In this document: piece after piece, positions 4,883 to 6,809 of the stretch
Numbering within the stretch: the stretch's first letter is position 1
How the letters are laid out: each line of letters opens with the position of its first letter
Translations under genes and position numbers: made by a program
Source: Halobacteriales archaeon
GTDB taxonomy: Archaea; Thermoplasmatota; SW-10-69-26; JACQPN01; JAIVGT01
Assembly (NCBI GenBank): GCA_020201485.1
Contig: JAIVGT010000054.1
Coordinates: forward strand, 1-6,809
DNA: 6,809 bases
Reading direction: 5' to 3'
Notes under the pieces: generated by a model
Databases searched by the model: none
What the model was told of the DNA's origin: nothing
The model's input: the letters and a program-made list of their open reading frames with translations, nothing else

Positions 4883-6375
4883 CGGCGGCGGACGAGCAGG
4901 GCCGCGGCCAACAGCCCTGCCGCCATCAGCGGCGTCTCGGGCCCCGGGCTCTTCTTCGCGGGCGCGGCGGCCGGCGGCGGTGCCGCCGTCTGGTTGATGT
5001 CGGTGCCGCGCGTCTGCTCCGCCTGCACCCCGCCCTTGCCGGCGATGGTGTCGTTCACCGCGCCGCCCTTCTGCGTGAGCTTGAACGTGAGGGGCGCGGT
5101 CTTCTGCTCGCGCGTCTCGCCGTTGAGGAAGTTGACCACGACCTGCAGGTCGTAGGTGCCGAGGGTGGCGTTCGTGCCCGTGACCTGCACCGTGCCGTGC
5201 AGCTCCTCCAAGCCGGCCATCTGCACGTGGTTCGGGCGCAGGCGGGGCTCGAGGCCGGGCGGCAGCGGCTTGCCGTCCTTCGTCTGCAGGAACACGTCCG
5301 CGTGCAGGCCCTGCTCGCTGAGCGTCTTGTACGTGACGTGCCACATCGCCGTGCCGTTCTCGTCGCTCTCCTTCACCGCCTCGTCGAGCGCGATGTCGAC
5401 CTGCGGGTTGCCGCCGAGGACGCGGCCGCCGATGGTCGGGTCGCCGATGTGCACGACCTTCTCCGCGACGTTGCCGTTGAGGTCCACGACGCGCACCTTC
5501 ACCACGTCCTCCTGGGTGATGATGCCGTCCCACGTCCAGGCGTTGCCCCACGGCTTGCTCGCCATCTGCCCCTCGCTCGACTCGGGCGGGAGGGGCGGGC
5601 TGGGCAGGCAGGGGACGACGTCGTCGTCGCGGTCGGGCGGCGTGGCGTTCTTGAGCTGGAGGAGCGCGCCGTTGAGGAACGCCTGGATGCTGCTCGTGTT
5701 CTCCGCGACCTCGATGTACAGGCCGGCGCCCTTCGCCGCGTCCTGCTGCGGGCCGCTCAGCGTGCCGTCGCCGGGCAGGATCATCGGCCAGGGGATGACC
5801 TTGTCCGTCGTCGGGTCGCGCGGGTCGTTCGGGCTGCTCCGCCCGTTCTCGACGATGGCCTTCGTGTAGTAGCGGACGAGCTCGTTCCCGTCCTTGTCGT
5901 AGGCGCTGACCGCGGCCCCGTACTGCCCGTCGGGCACGTTGTACGTGTCGATGGGGACGAAGAAGCCGTCCTCGACCGTGGTGTCGCAGCGGTAGTCCTT
6001 GATGTAGGCCGCGTCCGTGACCCAGGCTGGCGGCACGCCCTGGCCGATGCTCTGGCAGACGTCGATGCCGTCGGGCAGCGGCTGGCCGAAGCTGAACGTG
6101 AACTTCTCCACCTGGAGCGCGCGGTCGCCGCGCGCCTGGAACTGGATGAAGAACGTGCCCGTCGCGTGGATGAGGTTGTCGTCAGGGTGCGGCGTGAGGT
6201 CCGGGTTGAGGAACACGAGGACGAGGTTCTCGTCGCCGCAGCGCTTGAAGCCGCTCGGCGCCCCGGCCAGCGTCTGGGTCGGGGCCAGGCTCGGCAGCGC
6301 GGGCTGCGCGAGCGCGGGCATCACCGAAGCGAGCAGGAGGAGCGCCGCGAGCAGCGCGAGCGGGCGGGCAGCCAT
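4873..6375 (-). CDS. Exported protein with Ig-like beta domains and C-terminal membrane anchor/sorting tail
   Basis: 500 residues, function not recognised. A signal peptide covers residues 1-23 (AARP then a Leu/Ala core, likely cleavage ALA|Q). The exported part has beta-rich, probably Ig-like segments at about 48-175, 215-311 and 340-435. The second ends with KVRVVDLNGNVAEKVVHI, a common pattern in surface Ig-like repeats. There are four cysteines (46, 107, 130, 256), possibly two disulfides, and six N-glycosylation sequons (N226, N243, N340, N402, N441, N461). A Pro/Ala-rich linker (464-478) is followed by PGPE, a hydrophobic stretch (about 481-495) and RRRR. This three-part tail resembles archaeosortase substrates such as PGF-CTERM, but the Phe is Pro here, so it may be only a membrane anchor. 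I start at 6375 because the TATA box is 35 bases above it, the same spacing as at the gene starting at 3270; the ATG at 6393 is only about 17 bases from the TATA box, upstream of the expected transcript start. Confidence 0.8.
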   Translation of the reverse strand: MAARPLALLAALLLLASVMPALAQPALPSLAPTQTLAGAPSGFKRCGDENLVLVFLNPDLTPHPDDNLIHATGTFFIQFQARGDRALQVEKFTFSFGQPLPDGIDVCQSIGQGVPPAWVTDAAYIKDYRCDTTVEDGFFVPIDTYNVPDGQYGAAVSAYDKDGNELVRYYTKAIVENGRSSPNDPRDPTTDKVIPWPMILPGDGTLSGPQQDAAKGAGLYIEVAENTSSIQAFLNGALLQLKNATPPDRDDDVVPCLPSPPLPPESSEGQMASKPWGNAWTWDGIITQEDVVKVRVVDLNGNVAEKVVHIGDPTIGGRVLGGNPQVDIALDEAVKESDENGTAMWHVTYKTLSEQGLHADVFLQTKDGKPLPPGLEPRLRPNHVQMAGLEELHGTVQVTGTNATLGTYDLQVVVNFLNGETREQKTAPLTFKLTQKGGAVNDTIAGKGGVQAEQTRGTDINQTAAPPPAAAPAKKSPGPETPLMAAGLLAAALLVRRRRA

Positions 6376-6405
6376 GCGAGGCACCGCCGCCATCCGGGTT
6401 GAAGG

Positions 6406-6413
6406 ATGATAAA
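6406..6413 (-). promoter_or_regulatory. TATA box for the exported-protein gene
   Basis: Minus strand reads TTTATCAT within GGTTTATCATCC, an AT-rich island in GC-rich DNA. It sits about 35 bases from the ATG at 6375, predicting a leader of about 9 bases, and too close to the ATG at 6393 for that codon to be transcribed. It shows this gene is not simply co-transcribed with the upstream zinc-ribbon gene. Confidence 0.65.
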
Positions 6414-6476
6414 CCTTCACGTCAACCCCTGGCCAGCGCTGAGCTCGGAGCACTGCCGACGAGGATGCGAAGGCGC

Positions 6477-6713
6477 TCAGCGGTACCGGGCGCGGATGCC
6501 GGGCGGGGCGTGCGACTCCAGGCCGGGCGCGCGGGCCGCCTCGATGGGGGGCGGGCTGTGGATGGCGCGCGACACGTCGGCCGCCTTCAGCTTGCGGCTG
6601 CAGGCCGTGCACTGGTGCAGGCCGGCGCGGCTCAGCGCGATGAGGCCCACCTGCTGCGGGGCTCGGCACTGGGGGCAGTGGAACCCAACAAGGACGGGGG
6701 AAGCGGCGGGCAT
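6477..6713 (-). CDS. Small zinc-ribbon protein
   Basis: 78 residues, not assignable to a named family. CPQC at 13-16 and CTAC at 35-38 form two knuckles separated by 18 residues, a classic four-cysteine zinc ribbon that could bind nucleic acid or protein. HQCTACSRKLK is followed by a Pro/Ala/Arg-rich tail (about 52-78) with little predicted structure. The frame also opens at a TTG (6725), but the TATA box at 6735-6743 is about 26 bases from the ATG at 6713. That fits leaderless transcription exactly and excludes the TTG. It is transcribed in the same direction as the exported-protein gene, 101 bases before that gene's ATG, which has its own promoter. A role in transcription or translation is only a guess. 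Confidence 0.72.
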   Translation of the reverse strand: MPAASPVLVGFHCPQCRAPQQVGLIALSRAGLHQCTACSRKLKAADVSRAIHSPPPIEAARAPGLESHAPPGIRARYR

Positions 6714-6734
6714 CGTCCCCCGCAAGCCGCGGGG

Positions 6735-6743
6735 AGTATATGT
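6735..6743 (-). promoter_or_regulatory. TATA box for the zinc-ribbon gene, leaderless spacing
   Basis: Minus strand reads CATATACTC, the clearest TATA element in the window. The centre is about 26-27 bases from the ATG at 6713, so the start codon should be at the RNA 5' end. Confidence 0.65.
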
Positions 6744-6756
6744 AGCTGAGGTGCGG

Positions 6757-6789
6757 AAGGCGCCACCAGCTGCCTGCCTGGCGTGCCTT
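6757..6789. repeat. Imperfect inverted repeat near the right edge
   Basis: AAGGC (6757-6761) pairs with GCCTT (6785-6789), and CCAG (6766-6769) with CTGG (6778-6781), with a small internal loop between. It lies upstream of the zinc-ribbon promoter. It could be the end of a gene outside the window, an operator, or chance. Confidence 0.25.
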
Positions 6790-6809
6790 TGCAGAGCACC
6801 GTGCGAGGG

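Noticed and set aside
4637..5551. Minus-strand open frame of 304 residues across the convergent 3' ends
   Set aside because: Arg/Gly/Ala-rich shadow lying out of frame with the exported-protein gene and antisense to the ArsR-like gene.
5197..6402. 401-residue plus-strand open frame over the exported-protein gene
   Set aside because: Arg/Val/Ala/Asp-rich shadow with no recognisable motif; the minus strand has signal peptide, sequons, membrane anchor and a matching promoter.
4873..6669. Longer form of the exported protein starting at 6669
   Set aside because: The extra residues are antisense-like, overlap the zinc-ribbon gene, and lie upstream of the TATA box and the signal peptide.
1..6809. 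Mobile element, CRISPR array, tRNA or defence system
   Set aside because: I looked for transposase or integrase motifs, regularly spaced repeats, cloverleaf-like stretches and terminal repeats and found none I can support.

Overview
The window looks like a piece of a very GC-rich archaeal chromosome. The evidence is an archaeal/eukaryal-type FEN1 nuclease, clear TATA boxes at leaderless or near-leaderless distances from start codons, several archaeal-style winged-helix regulators, and an exported protein with six N-glycosylation sequons and an archaeosortase-like C-terminal tail. A Thermoplasmatota-like lineage is my best guess from gene style. It is inference only; there is no rRNA or other phylogenetic marker here beyond FEN1.

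Layout. Positions 1-788 (minus) hold the N-terminal 262 residues of a Na+/Ca2+ exchanger-family antiporter that runs off the left edge. Only 24 bases away and head-to-head is a FEN1 gene (813-1586, plus) that lacks about the first 80 residues of the family, including two catalytic aspartates. Neither gene has a recognisable promoter at this junction. Next come a soluble tandem winged-helix regulator (1714-2265, plus) and, convergent with it, a membrane-anchored tandem winged-helix regulator with signal peptide and exported segment (2308-3270, minus). A 204-base divergent promoter region separates the latter from a LarE-type sulfur transferase (3475-4272, plus). This is followed by an ArsR-like single winged-helix regulator with a His/Asn/Gly-rich tail (4369-4827, plus). 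Convergent with that is a large exported, membrane-anchored protein (4873-6375, minus), preceded by a small zinc-ribbon protein (6477-6713, minus). The last 96 bases hold that gene's promoter and an imperfect inverted repeat. There is no gene-free stretch longer than 300 bases.

How it fits together. Most genes appear to have their own promoters, so this is not one operon. The striking content is three winged-helix regulators within 3.1 kb. Two of them share a colinear tandem-domain layout, one soluble and one membrane-tethered, and they sit tail to tail. No CRISPR array, tRNA, rRNA, transposase or integrase was found. The two most useful points to follow up are the truncated FEN1 at a promoterless junction and the membrane-tethered/soluble regulator pair.
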